Positions 26,585-34,828 of a stretch of 64,000 bases of DNA are shown piece after piece (the stretch's first letter is position 1; every line of letters starts with the position of its first letter). The stretch lies in contig CAVZYX010000005.1 in the NCBI GenBank assembly GCA_963779645.1, forward strand, positions 1,426,001 to 1,490,000, written 5' to 3'. The notes below the pieces were generated by a model. The model had not been told where the DNA came from, did not search any database, and saw only the letters and a list, made by a program, of their open reading frames with translations. The position numbers and the translations under genes were made by a program. The DNA comes from CALMBW01 sp963779645. Its GTDB lineage: Bacteria; Actinomycetota; CADDZG01; WHSQ01.

Positions 26585-27469
26585 ATGGGAGGGCAGCTCC
26601 GAGCGATCAAGCGGCGCATCGGGTCGGTTAAATCGACCCAGAAGATCACGCGCGCTATGGAGCTGATCGCTTCCTCTCGGATCATCAAAGCCCAGCAAGC
26701 CGTTGACTCGGCCCGGCCCTACGCGGAGGAACTGCGCCGCATGATGGGTTCCGTCGGCAAAAGCGCAGGTTCGATCCAGTCGCCGCTTCTCAAGCAACGT
26801 GACGAAGTGCGCCGGATCGGGACGATCGTCGTCTCGTCGGACCGTGGTTTGGCCGGTGCCTACAACTCCAACGTGATCCGTGCTGCGGAGCGAGATCTCC
26901 AGTCGCACGGCAAGGAATCCGTTCTCTTCCTCTCGGGCAAGAAGGCGATCAGCTACTTCCGCTTCAGAGGCCACGACGTCTCCAACGCGTGGCAGGGCTA
27001 CTCCGAGCGCCCCGGTATCGGCGATGCGCGGAAGGTCGCTACGGCGGCCGCCAAGGCTTACCTCGAAGGTGACGTCGATGAGGTGCGGCTCGCGTACACG
27101 AAGTACGAGTCGGCGCTCGTTCAGAGACCGATGATCGTTCAATTGCTGCCCATGCCCCAGGATGAGTTCGCCAAGGAAAACGAGGAACCGTCATCGGGTA
27201 AGAGCGCCAGCTACGAGTTCGAGCCGAGCCCCGAAGAGATCCTCGATCTCCTGCTGCCTCGGTACGTCGACGGCACGGTCCTTCAGGCGATGCTCGAGGC
27301 CGCCGCCTCAGAACTGGCAGCTCGTCGCCGAGCGATGAAGGCAGCTACCGACAACGCAGACGAATTGATCGGCAACTTGACCCGCGTTTACAACCAAGCA
27401 CGTCAGGCCGAGATCACCACCGAGATCATGGAAGTCGTCGGTGGGGCTGAGGCCCTGTCAGAGAAGTAG
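26585..27469 (+). CDS. atpG: ATP synthase F1 subunit gamma
   Basis: A 294-residue rotor-shaft subunit. N-terminal helix LRAIKRRIGSVKSTQKITRA, SSDRGLAGAYNSNVIR in the middle, and a C-terminal helix with AMKAATDNADELIGNLT and YNQARQAEITTEIMEVVGGA. Its start lies 4 bp after atpA. Confidence 0.95.
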   Translation: MGGQLRAIKRRIGSVKSTQKITRAMELIASSRIIKAQQAVDSARPYAEELRRMMGSVGKSAGSIQSPLLKQRDEVRRIGTIVVSSDRGLAGAYNSNVIRAAERDLQSHGKESVLFLSGKKAISYFRFRGHDVSNAWQGYSERPGIGDARKVATAAAKAYLEGDVDEVRLAYTKYESALVQRPMIVQLLPMPQDEFAKENEEPSSGKSASYEFEPSPEEILDLLLPRYVDGTVLQAMLEAAASELAARRRAMKAATDNADELIGNLTRVYNQARQAEITTEIMEVVGGAEALSEK

Positions 27470-27487
27470 TAACCCGAAAGGAAAGCG

Positions 27488-28933
27488 ATGGCAGTCACCG
27501 AAGATCGGCTAACCAAAGAACAACCGAAGACCTCCGAGGGGCGCATCCTCTCGATCACGGGGCCGGTCATCGACGTCGAGTTCCCACCTGACGGGCTTCC
27601 CGAGATCAACTTCGCTCTTACGGTCGAGCGGACGATCGGTGGCGAGACCGACACGATCACCGCGGAAGTCTCAGGTCACATCGGTGAGAGCACGGTGCGG
27701 GCCATCTGCATGAAGCAGACCGACGGCCTGGTACGTGGTGCAAAGGTGACGAACACGGGCGCTGCCATCACCGTGCCCGTCGGACCTTCGACCTTGGGAC
27801 ACGTCTACAACGTCCTCGGCGAGCCCGTCGACGGTTCCACGATCCCGTCTGATGTCGAGCGCTGGGAGATCCATCGCCAGCCGCCTAAGTTCGAGGACCT
27901 CGAGCCCAAAACGCAGATGTTCGAGACCGGCATCAAGGTCATCGATCTTCTGGAGCCATACGTGCAGGGTGGAAAGATCGGGATGTTCGGCGGTGCCGGA
28001 GTGGGCAAGACCGTCATCATCCAGGAGATGATCTACCGCGTCGCCGAGCAGCACGGTGGTGTCTCTGTGTTCGCCGGCGTTGGCGAGCGCACGCGTGAGG
28101 GAACGGACCTTCTCCTAGAGATGAAGGAATCCGGCGTCATCGAGAAGACCGCGCTGGTCTACGGGCAGATGGACGAGCCCCCCGGCGTGCGTCTCCGTGT
28201 GGCCCTTTCGGCTCTGACGATGGCCGAGTACTTCCGAGACGTCGAGCACCAGGACGTGCTGCTCTTCGTAGACAACATCTTCCGTTTCGTGCAGGCCGGT
28301 TCCGAGGTCTCCACGCTTCTGGGCCGGATGCCTTCCGCAGTCGGTTACCAGCCGACGCTGTCGGAGGAGATGGGGAACCTGCAGGAGCGCATCACGTCGA
28401 CCAAGGGTCGTTCGATCACGTCTCTGCAGGCGATCTACGTCCCTGCAGACGACATCACTGACCCGGCGCCGCACACCACCTTCGCCCACTTGGACGCAAC
28501 GACGGTGTTGTCTCGAGCCATCTCCGAGCTGGGTATCTACCCAGCAGTGGACCCGCTCGACTCGACATCTCGGATCCTCGACCCCCGGTACGTGGGTGAC
28601 GAGCACTACAACGTTGCCTTGACCGTTCAGAGGATCCTGCAGCGCTACAAGGACCTCCAGGACATCATCGCCATCCTCGGTATCGACGAGCTCTCCGAAG
28701 AGGACCGCGTGACCGTGCAGAGGGCCCGAAAGATCCAGAGGTTCCTCTCGCAGCCGTTCTTCGTAGCCGAGCAGTTCACTGGTATCCCCGGGAAGTACGT
28801 CGGCATCGAAGAGACGATCCAGTCCTTCAAGGGTCTCGCCGAAGGTGAGTACGACAACCTTCCCGAGCAGGCCTTCTATATGGTCGGTGGGATCGAAGAG
28901 GCGCAAGCGAAGGCCAAGGAGCTCGAGGGATAG
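27488..28933 (+). CDS. atpD: ATP synthase F1 subunit beta
   Basis: A 481-residue catalytic subunit. P-loop GMFGGAGVGKTVIIQEMIYR, catalytic Glu in AGVGERTREG, LLFVDNIFRFVQAGSEVS, and the DELSEED-loop text IDELSEEDRVTVQRARKIQR. AAGGAAAGCG precedes the ATG. Full length and in frame, unlike atpA. Confidence 0.97.
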   Translation: MAVTEDRLTKEQPKTSEGRILSITGPVIDVEFPPDGLPEINFALTVERTIGGETDTITAEVSGHIGESTVRAICMKQTDGLVRGAKVTNTGAAITVPVGPSTLGHVYNVLGEPVDGSTIPSDVERWEIHRQPPKFEDLEPKTQMFETGIKVIDLLEPYVQGGKIGMFGGAGVGKTVIIQEMIYRVAEQHGGVSVFAGVGERTREGTDLLLEMKESGVIEKTALVYGQMDEPPGVRLRVALSALTMAEYFRDVEHQDVLLFVDNIFRFVQAGSEVSTLLGRMPSAVGYQPTLSEEMGNLQERITSTKGRSITSLQAIYVPADDITDPAPHTTFAHLDATTVLSRAISELGIYPAVDPLDSTSRILDPRYVGDEHYNVALTVQRILQRYKDLQDIIAILGIDELSEEDRVTVQRARKIQRFLSQPFFVAEQFTGIPGKYVGIEETIQSFKGLAEGEYDNLPEQAFYMVGGIEEAQAKAKELEG

Positions 28934-29347
28934 ATGGCCGGCATGGACGTCGCGATCGTTTCTGCGGAAGCTGAGGTCTGGCGTGGCGAGGCCGAGATGG
29001 TTATCGCCCGCTCGCCTGAGGGCGAGTTCGGCATCATGCGGGGCCACATCCCGTTCCTTGCTGCGCTCGTCCCCGGCACCGTCACCGTTGTTAACGGTTC
29101 CGAGCGCCGCACATGGCTCGTTCCGGGTGGATTCCTCGAATCATCCGGCCCTGCCGACGACTATCACGTGATCGTCCTGGCCGACGACGCCACCGAGACC
29201 GGCGAGCTCGATCGGGCCGAGGCTGCTCGCCGCATCGAGGAGATGCGCAAGGAGAGGGCGGAGGCGGAAGCCGACGAGCGTACCGACGCCGAACTAGTGG
29301 CCTCGATGGCGAGAGCCGAAAGAGAGCACGGAGAGTACTCAAGCTAA
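28934..29347 (+). CDS. atpC: ATP synthase F1 subunit epsilon
   Basis: A 137-residue subunit: N-terminal beta sandwich (SPEGEFGIMRGHIPFLAALV, VPGGFLESSG) followed by a helical hairpin (RAEAARRIEEMRKERAEAEA) that can inhibit ATP hydrolysis. The ATG follows the atpD stop with no gap, so coupling is likely. It closes the operon proper. Confidence 0.92.
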   Translation: MAGMDVAIVSAEAEVWRGEAEMVIARSPEGEFGIMRGHIPFLAALVPGTVTVVNGSERRTWLVPGGFLESSGPADDYHVIVLADDATETGELDRAEAARRIEEMRKERAEAEADERTDAELVASMARAEREHGEYSS

Positions 29348-29358
29348 GCAGGGGGACC

Positions 29359-29574
29359 GTGGGGGAGTACTCGGACGACCTTAGGAGCAAGGTGTTCTGT
29401 TCCTCCTGCGGGATATCCGCGAGTAAGAGGCACGGGATAGCCCCCCTAGGTTGGCAAGAGATGCCCGACGCCAACAAGCGGACTCTGGCTCTATGTCCCG
29501 ACTGCGTGCGTCGGAACCTCTGGATGATCGAGGCCCGTCTCGACGTAGACCCGACGGGCGGGGAGTACAACTAA
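29359..29574 (+). CDS. Small zinc-ribbon protein downstream of atpC
   Basis: A 71-residue frame from GTG 29359 (GGGGGA 3 bp upstream). It has two Cys pairs, FCSSCGIS and LCPDCVRRNLW, spaced about 30 residues apart, typical of a treble-clef or zinc-ribbon fold. It lies 11 bp after atpC and may be co-transcribed. No family recognised. The stop overlaps the end of the convergent phosphoesterase. Confidence 0.6.
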   Translation: MGEYSDDLRSKVFCSSCGISASKRHGIAPLGWQEMPDANKRTLALCPDCVRRNLWMIEARLDVDPTGGEYN

Positions 29575-30287
29575 CCCCAGAGTTCGGAAGCGGTGGCGAA
29601 AGGCGGGGGTTTCAGCGTGTGCTTGGCGAAGCCTTCGGCCCCCGCACCATCTTTCTCCAAGAACATCTGAGCGGCCCTCTCGCAGTCGTAGTCGGTGCGT
29701 CGTAGCTCGATGTCCGGTCCGAGGATCGCCCAGTAGGCCCCCGCGTCCCCGAAAGGGAGTCCCACACTTCCCGCATTGATCAGACGACGACCACCCAGCT
29801 CTCGTTCGAACTGCGTGTGCGTATGTCCGAAAACGACGATGTTTTGAGTAACTTCCGCGAGCATCGCTTCGAGCCTGTCGTCCGGGGTGGCCGTGGTGAT
29901 GGTTTCTTCGTCGCCGCGGGGAGAGCCGTGGACGAAGAGAACCTCGCCGCAACTTTGAACGTCCACGACCTGATCTGTCGGTTGACTGGCGAGGAAATCC
30001 CGCTGTGCTGGCTCTAACTGGTCGTGCGCCCAGCGTGTGATCTCCAGCACCCATTCCTCAGCCCCCGGTTCGCCGCGTGCGGCAACCGAGCGGTCGGCAT
30101 TACCCCGTACGAACCTAGCGTTCGGCACCTGGCAGATCAGTTCTAGCGTCTCGCGAGGCATCGGGCCCCAACAAAGATCCCCACCGAAGATCACAACGTC
30201 CACCGAGGCGGTCGCTACCTCGTCCAGCACTGCCTGAAGGGCTGGCAGGTTCCCATGGACGTCGTAGAGAGCCGCGACCCGCGTCAC
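29571..30287 (-). CDS. Calcineurin-like metallophosphoesterase
   Basis: A 238-residue protein of the YfcE/MJ0936-like class. Metal-binding motifs in order: AALYDVHGNLPAL (DxH), FGGDLCWGPMP (GD), FVRGNADRSV (GN), VLFVHGSPRGDEE and VVFGHTHTQFERELGG (GHTH). It probably hydrolyses phosphomonoesters or phosphodiesters; substrate unknown. Its ATG overlaps the stop of the upstream gene on this strand by 4 bp. Confidence 0.9.
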   Translation of the reverse strand: MTRVAALYDVHGNLPALQAVLDEVATASVDVVIFGGDLCWGPMPRETLELICQVPNARFVRGNADRSVAARGEPGAEEWVLEITRWAHDQLEPAQRDFLASQPTDQVVDVQSCGEVLFVHGSPRGDEETITTATPDDRLEAMLAEVTQNIVVFGHTHTQFERELGGRRLINAGSVGLPFGDAGAYWAILGPDIELRRTDYDCERAAQMFLEKDGAGAEGFAKHTLKPPPFATASELWG

Positions 30288-30766
30288 GTTGTGAACGCCA
30301 ATTCTGCCGCTCGATCCCGAAGAGAGGTCATGCGATGAAGCTGCGAATCTGCCCTTGCTATCAGCTCCTGGAGACGTGAATCGATCTCCGGTTCCTCTAG
30401 CGTCGCGTGCCTTAACGAAACCCAGAGACCCCTTTTGGCCAGGATGCCCGACGCTATCGTTTCGAACTCGAAAACGCGGCTAAGTGGCGAATAGGTGGTG
30501 ATCCTGCCGTTCAGTTTGAGCCGTCCCAGCTTTTCGACCCCCCAGGCGGCGGCATCCTTTCCCTTCGCTGGCTGCACATCTGCCTGTTCCATAAGCCATT
30601 CAAGCGATCTGCGGTCCTCATCGATCTCTTTGGAGATCTCGGCGAGAACCTCGGCGAACGAACTGCCCTGATTGCTCTTGCACGTCCTCTTTGCGATCTC
30701 ACAACCGGCGATAGATGCCGCGTGATGGTCTCTGAGATAGATGCGTAGGTACTTGTTTGCATACAT
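30284..30766 (-). CDS. Conserved helical protein, possibly ferritin-like
   Basis: A 160-residue, mostly helical protein: YLRIYLRDHHAASIAGCEIA, EVLAEISKEIDEDRRSLEWL, AWGVEKLGRLKLNGRITTYS and SRLQELIARADSQLHRMTSL. I recall uncharacterised actinobacterial proteins with this pattern of His/Asp/Glu-bearing helices, suggestive of a four-helix ferritin-like bundle, but no full metal motif is certain. It heads a two-gene operon with the phosphoesterase. GGAGAT precedes the ATG. Confidence 0.65.
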   Translation of the reverse strand: MYANKYLRIYLRDHHAASIAGCEIAKRTCKSNQGSSFAEVLAEISKEIDEDRRSLEWLMEQADVQPAKGKDAAAWGVEKLGRLKLNGRITTYSPLSRVFEFETIASGILAKRGLWVSLRHATLEEPEIDSRLQELIARADSQLHRMTSLRDRAAELAFTT

Positions 30767-30856
30767 CTCCTAATCATTCCACTTGCGCGATGCACCGAAA
30801 CCGCAGTAGCTTCCGGTTGCGCTTCGTTTTCGCGAAGCGAACATTGGGGATATAGG

Positions 30857-30868
30857 GAACGAGTGTTC
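30857..30868 (+). promoter_or_regulatory. LexA-type palindrome (GAAC-N4-GTTC)
   Basis: GGAAC-GAGT-GTTCC (30856-30869) contains GAAC-N4-GTTC, the core of Gram-positive SOS boxes. It directly follows a -10-like TATAGG (30851-30856), 25 bp before the histone-like gene. By chance an 8-base match is expected about once per window, so only its position gives it weight. Confidence 0.3.
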
Positions 30869-30892
30869 CGCGCATGAAAGGGGAGGAAGTGT

Positions 30893-31581
30893 ATGGCCGA
30901 TCAAGAGAAGGGGCTCGTCGATAGAGCTCGTGAAGCCCTTGCCGAAGCCGGCGAGGCTGCAGCCAGGATCTCTGAGCCGCCTGCTGGCAATGAGGGAATC
31001 GTGGCGCAGGTCCGTGAGACCGTCTCGAACGTCGTCGAGAGTGGTGCCGAGGTTGTAGCACCGAAGTCGCGCACTTCCGCCGCTCGCAAGTCAACTGGTC
31101 GCAAGACCACAGCACGTCGGAAGTCTCCCGCGAAGAAGACAGCCGCTCGCGCGAAGTCCACAGCTAAGAAGGCGACGCGTCGAGCGAAGTCCACAGCTAA
31201 GAAGACAACTCGACGGGCGAAGTCCACGGCGAAGAAAGCCACGCGACGGGCAAAGTCGACGGCTAAGAAGGCGACAGGTCGGAAGAAGACCACCGCACGG
31301 AAGCCGGCCGCTCGTAAGAAGACTGCAGCCGGAAGAAGACCACCGGTCGGAAGAAGACCACCGGTCGGAAGAAGACCGCAGCTCGGAAGCCGGCAGCCCG
31401 CAAGAAGAGCACCCGTAAGAAGACTGCGGCCCGCAAGCCTGCAGCTCGTAAGAAGACTGCAGCTCGTAAGCCGGCTCGTAAGAAGACTGCGGCCCGCAAG
31501 CCTGCAGCTCGTAAGAAGACTGCAGCTCGGAAGCCGGCACGGAAGAAGACCGCGGCTCGTAAGTCGACCCGCAAGCGCTAG
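30893..31581 (+). CDS. Histone H1-like Lys/Ala/Arg-rich DNA-binding protein (frameshifted)
   Basis: About 229 residues when bridged. A 60-residue acidic/amphipathic N-terminal part (GLVDRAREALAEAGEAAARI, VRETVSNVVESGAEVV) is followed by a very basic tail of RAKSTAKKATR and later AARKKTAARKPA-type repeats, as in histone H1 tails and bacterial nucleoid proteins. Near 31327-31331 one C seems missing: the downstream text is clean Lys/Ala/Arg repeats only one frame back, ending KSTRKR at TAG 31579, just before a terminator. In the uncorrected frame it becomes Arg/Pro-rich and runs past the terminator. GGGAGG precedes the ATG. Probable nucleoid compaction protein. Confidence 0.8.
31148..31279 (+). 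repeat. Four 33-bp tandem repeats inside the histone-like gene
   Basis: Four in-frame copies of an 11-codon unit, RAKSTAKKATR with small changes (third positions vary, for example ACAGCT and ACGGCG), so the copies are old at DNA level but constrained at protein level. Shorter AARKKTAARKPA-type units continue to 31560. Confidence 0.85.
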
Positions 31582-31598
31582 AGCACCAGAATGCAACG

Positions 31599-31624
31599 GC
31601 GGCCCCCTTTTTGGGGGCCGCTTT
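31599..31624 (+). terminator. Rho-independent terminator after the histone-like gene
   Basis: A perfect 9-bp stem, GCGGCCCCC (31599-31607) and GGGGGCCGC (31613-31621), with loop TTTTT and tail TTT. Its position 18 bp after TAG 31579 supports that stop as the true gene end. Confidence 0.85.
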
Positions 31625-31655
31625 CGCGTCTACGAGGGGGCACTAATCTGAGTAG

Positions 31656-32918
31656 ATGAACTCGTACATCGTGAATGGCCCTGCTCGCCTCGAGGGTGAG
31701 GTGCGGATAGGGGGCGCAAAGAACTCGGTTCTGAAGATCATGGCTGCCTCCCTTCTGGTGCCGGACACCGTTGTCATCGAACGGGTCCCCGAGATCACCG
31801 ACGTCTTCCTGATGGCTGAGGTGCTGAAGCGACTCGGTGCCGAAGTCTCATTCGATCAAGGAACACTGACGATCGATGCTTCCGGGGAGCTTCTAGACGA
31901 AACTCCGTACGAGCTCGTCACGAAGATGCGGGCATCCATCCAGGTTCTCGGCCCCCTTCTTGCGCGCCTTGGCCGAGCACGAGTATCGATGCCGGGCGGC
32001 GACGCGATCGGGTCCCGGCCCATCGATCTTCACCTCAGTGGTCTCGAACGGATGGGCGCGAAGTTCTCGTCTGACCACGGATACATCGAAGGGATAGCCG
32101 ATCGACTCACCGGAACCCGGATCCTCTTGGAGTTCCCTTCGGTCGGTGCGACTGAGAACATCCTCATGGCCGCCGTGAACGCACTTGGTGTGACCACGAT
32201 CGAGAACGCTGCGCGTGAGCCTGACATCCAAGATCTAGCTGCTTTTCTGAAAGCTTGCGGCGCGCATATCGAGGGTGAAGGAACTCCCACTGTCACGATC
32301 GAGGGCATCGAGACGCTTCACGGTGTCCATCACCAGGTGATCCCGGACCGCATCGAAGCCGGCACCTTCGCGATCGCTGCCTGCGCAACTCAAGGCGATG
32401 TCACGATCCTCGATTGCCGCCCGGAACACATCGAGCTGCCGCTACAGAAGCTCGAGGATGCAGGCGCAAAGATCGTCAGACTCAATGACACGGTGCGAGT
32501 CTCGATGTCGGACCGCCCGAACCCCCTCGATCTCGTCACACTTCCTTATCCGGGCTTTCCGACGGATCTACAGCCCATGATGATGGTGCTGCTGAGCCAC
32601 GCTCGGGGGCCCTCGATCCTTACTGAGAACGTCTTCGAGTCCCGATTCCTGTTCGTCGACGAACTGAACCGGATGGGGTCACACATCCGTGTCGAGGGGC
32701 ACCACGCGGTTATCCGCGGGATCGAGCGCCTCTCGGCGGCCCCCGTGAAGGTTCCGGACATCAGGGCCGGGGCGGCTCTCGTGCTCGGTGCACTTTGTGC
32801 GGAAGGCACCACCGAGATCCACGATGTCTGGCACATCCAGCGCGGATACGAAGACTTCACCAACAAACTCCGAGGTCTGGGCGCCGAGATCTCGGTGGTC
32901 GAAGACAGCCAGACATGA
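31656..32918 (+). CDS. murA: UDP-N-acetylglucosamine 1-carboxyvinyltransferase (Asp-type)
   Basis: A 420-residue enzyme for the first committed step of peptidoglycan synthesis, adding enolpyruvate to UDP-GlcNAc. IGGAKNSVLKIMAASLL at the N-terminus gives the catalytic Lys/Asn; RASIQVLGPLLARLG and the loop MPGGDAIGSRPIDLH follow. In most bacteria that loop has Cys (PGGCAIG); here it is D116, as in mycobacterial MurA, which is not alkylated by fosfomycin. Full length. The stop overlaps the next start by 4 bp. Confidence 0.96.
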   Translation: MNSYIVNGPARLEGEVRIGGAKNSVLKIMAASLLVPDTVVIERVPEITDVFLMAEVLKRLGAEVSFDQGTLTIDASGELLDETPYELVTKMRASIQVLGPLLARLGRARVSMPGGDAIGSRPIDLHLSGLERMGAKFSSDHGYIEGIADRLTGTRILLEFPSVGATENILMAAVNALGVTTIENAAREPDIQDLAAFLKACGAHIEGEGTPTVTIEGIETLHGVHHQVIPDRIEAGTFAIAACATQGDVTILDCRPEHIELPLQKLEDAGAKIVRLNDTVRVSMSDRPNPLDLVTLPYPGFPTDLQPMMMVLLSHARGPSILTENVFESRFLFVDELNRMGSHIRVEGHHAVIRGIERLSAAPVKVPDIRAGAALVLGALCAEGTTEIHDVWHIQRGYEDFTNKLRGLGAEISVVEDSQT

Positions 32919-34570
32919 GACCTCGGAGAGCGATCGCTCTCCTTTTGGTGGCCGCTGCTGCATCGTTGCCAGCGGCGGCTCTGGCGGGGCAGCGCAAGGG
33001 CACGGTGGTTGCACCGGTCCGATTGATCCCTGATTCGAATCTCCCCATCGAGGTGGTTGGGCTGCACTACTACTTCGATCGCATCGAGGTCGGTTCCGCC
33101 TCGGATGGCTTGGTCGTGGTCAACCGGTCGCCGTTGGAGCGTTACCTGCTGGGCTTGAACGAGGTGCCGACCGACTGGCCGATGGAAGCCCTGAAGGCTC
33201 AAGCGATAGCGGCTCGCACGTATGCGTTGTGGACCTTGGAGCAGCCTCGAGGAGGCTCGGCCTCCACCTACGGGTTCGACATCTGCGCTACCGTCTCGTG
33301 CCAGGTCTTCTCAGGAGCAGACGTGTTGCGTCTGAGCTCAACCGGCGAGCGGTGGGCTGAAGCCGTTGATTCAACTGCGGGTCGTGCGGTGCTCTACGGA
33401 GGCAGGCCCATCCTCGCCCGCTACCACTCAACCTCGGGTGGTCAGACCTTCAACAACGAGACGATCTTCACATCGGAAGGTTCCTACCCCTACCTCAAGG
33501 CGGTGCCGAGCACCGCGGAAGACGGTTCGCCGCTTTACAGGTGGCGAGCACCCTTCCATCGGCGGGTGGCTCAAGCATTGTTGGCGCGATCGGGTCTGTG
33601 GTCGGCGGACGAGGGCCGGTTGGTCTCCGCTCGTTCGGTGGACTCGCAGTTCGGCTACCACTACCCGGACATCGTGTTCCAAGGGACCAAGGACCGCGTT
33701 CGGATCTCGGCGGAAGCGTTCCGCGATGCCGTCCGTTATCTGGCACCCGAGATGTTTCCAGATCACTATCCCTCGTTCGCACCGACCTCGACAGGACGTC
33801 TGCCCGAGGTCATGCCTTCGAATCGTGTGGACGTCATAACGAAGGGCAAGCGCATCCTCGTCGAAGGTCGCGGGTGGGGCCACGGTGTCGGGATGTCGCA
33901 GTGGGGGGCCGAGGGATCGGCGCGAGCCGGAACCTCTCACACCGAGATCCTCACGCACTACTACACGGACGTTGAGGTTGGCGATTACCCAGACCCCGGC
34001 CCCATCGAGGTGGGCGTTGCCTACGCACAGTCAGAAGTCGTCGTCAGAGGTTCGTTCGAGCTGAGGGATGGGCGGGATCGAGTCATCGAGCCGAATGCAG
34101 TCGGAACATGGATCATGCGTCCGTCGGGCGCCGGGGCTGTGAAGTTGCGGGCACCGCGCCGCTTCGGTCTTCCGCTGAGGGTCGGCGTCATCAGGGTCCC
34201 GAACACTGTCGAGCCGGGGGCCGCGGTTCGGGTCCAGATCGCTCTATCGGGACCGGCCCACGTCTGGGCCATCGGATCCGACGGCGAGCGCGAACCGGTC
34301 GTGAAGGACGCCGGTCGGTCCGCGGTCTTGTGGACCGCCCCCGAGACTCCGGGGGACTACGACGTGGAGGTCGTCGCCACCAATGGAAAGGTGCGCCGGA
34401 CCGACATCGTCAGCGTCCGGGTGGGCGGAGATGAAGGGGTAAAGCTCACACCAGAGCTTCAGGAGGGGGAGTCGGGGGCCGAGCGCCGCCCCCTCGAGTT
34501 GCTTGCCGCCCTAACTATCGTCCTGGGAGCCGCATTGTTGGTGTGGAGGAAAGTTACGATGACCCGATGA
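32915..34570 (+). CDS. SpoIID/LytB-domain cell-wall protein
   Basis: A 551-residue exported protein. Signal peptide RAIALLLVAAAASLPAAALA (5-24). The SpoIID domain lies at about 75-350: SPLERYLLGLNEVPTDWPME, ALKAQAIAARTYALW, ARYHSTSGGQTFNNE and GRGWGHGVGMSQWGAEG. These domains cut glycan strands of denuded peptidoglycan or bind it. A beta-rich region follows and a C-terminal membrane anchor (ELLAALTIVLGAALLVW) ends in a short basic tail. In a non-sporulating actinobacterium it is likely a general cell-wall remodelling factor. Coupled to murA by an ATGA overlap. Confidence 0.88.
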   Translation: MRPRRAIALLLVAAAASLPAAALAGQRKGTVVAPVRLIPDSNLPIEVVGLHYYFDRIEVGSASDGLVVVNRSPLERYLLGLNEVPTDWPMEALKAQAIAARTYALWTLEQPRGGSASTYGFDICATVSCQVFSGADVLRLSSTGERWAEAVDSTAGRAVLYGGRPILARYHSTSGGQTFNNETIFTSEGSYPYLKAVPSTAEDGSPLYRWRAPFHRRVAQALLARSGLWSADEGRLVSARSVDSQFGYHYPDIVFQGTKDRVRISAEAFRDAVRYLAPEMFPDHYPSFAPTSTGRLPEVMPSNRVDVITKGKRILVEGRGWGHGVGMSQWGAEGSARAGTSHTEILTHYYTDVEVGDYPDPGPIEVGVAYAQSEVVVRGSFELRDGRDRVIEPNAVGTWIMRPSGAGAVKLRAPRRFGLPLRVGVIRVPNTVEPGAAVRVQIALSGPAHVWAIGSDGEREPVVKDAGRSAVLWTAPETPGDYDVEVVATNGKVRRTDIVSVRVGGDEGVKLTPELQEGESGAERRPLELLAALTIVLGAALLVWRKVTMTR

Positions 34571-34821
34571 ACTCAACGACGACGGGCGAGGAGTCGATCG
34601 AGCAGCAGGTCTTGGCTGCTCTCGAGCTGATCAGGCCGGCGATCCAGATGGATGGCGGCGATATCAAGCTGGAGAGCGTCACCGCCGGCGTCGTGACGGT
34701 CCAGTTCTTCGGTACCTGCGAAACCTGCCCGATCTCACCTGTGACCCTCAAATCGGGTGTCGAGCGGATCCTGAAGGAACGGGTTCCGGGCATCACCGAA
34801 GTCGTAGCCGTCGAGGTTTAA
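34567..34821 (+). CDS. NifU-like C-terminal domain Fe-S scaffold protein
   Basis: An 84-residue protein: ALELIRPAIQMDGGDIKLES, then the cluster-binding CETCPISP and KSGVERILKERVPGITEVV. This is the Nfu domain alone, carrying or transferring Fe-S clusters. ATG overlaps the SpoIID stop (ATGA); meaB begins 7 bp later. Confidence 0.9.
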   Translation: MNSTTTGEESIEQQVLAALELIRPAIQMDGGDIKLESVTAGVVTVQFFGTCETCPISPVTLKSGVERILKERVPGITEVVAVEV

Positions 34822-34828
34822 GTCTTTA

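Noticed and set aside
31148..31279. 33-bp tandem units considered as a CRISPR array
   Set aside because: No spacers; the units are contiguous, in frame, and encode a Lys-rich repeat.
30901..31596. Long open frames on the minus strand opposite the histone-like gene, rich in Ala/Leu/Arg
   Set aside because: They mirror the repetitive Lys/Ala codons of the + strand gene, have no ribosome site and end across the terminator.
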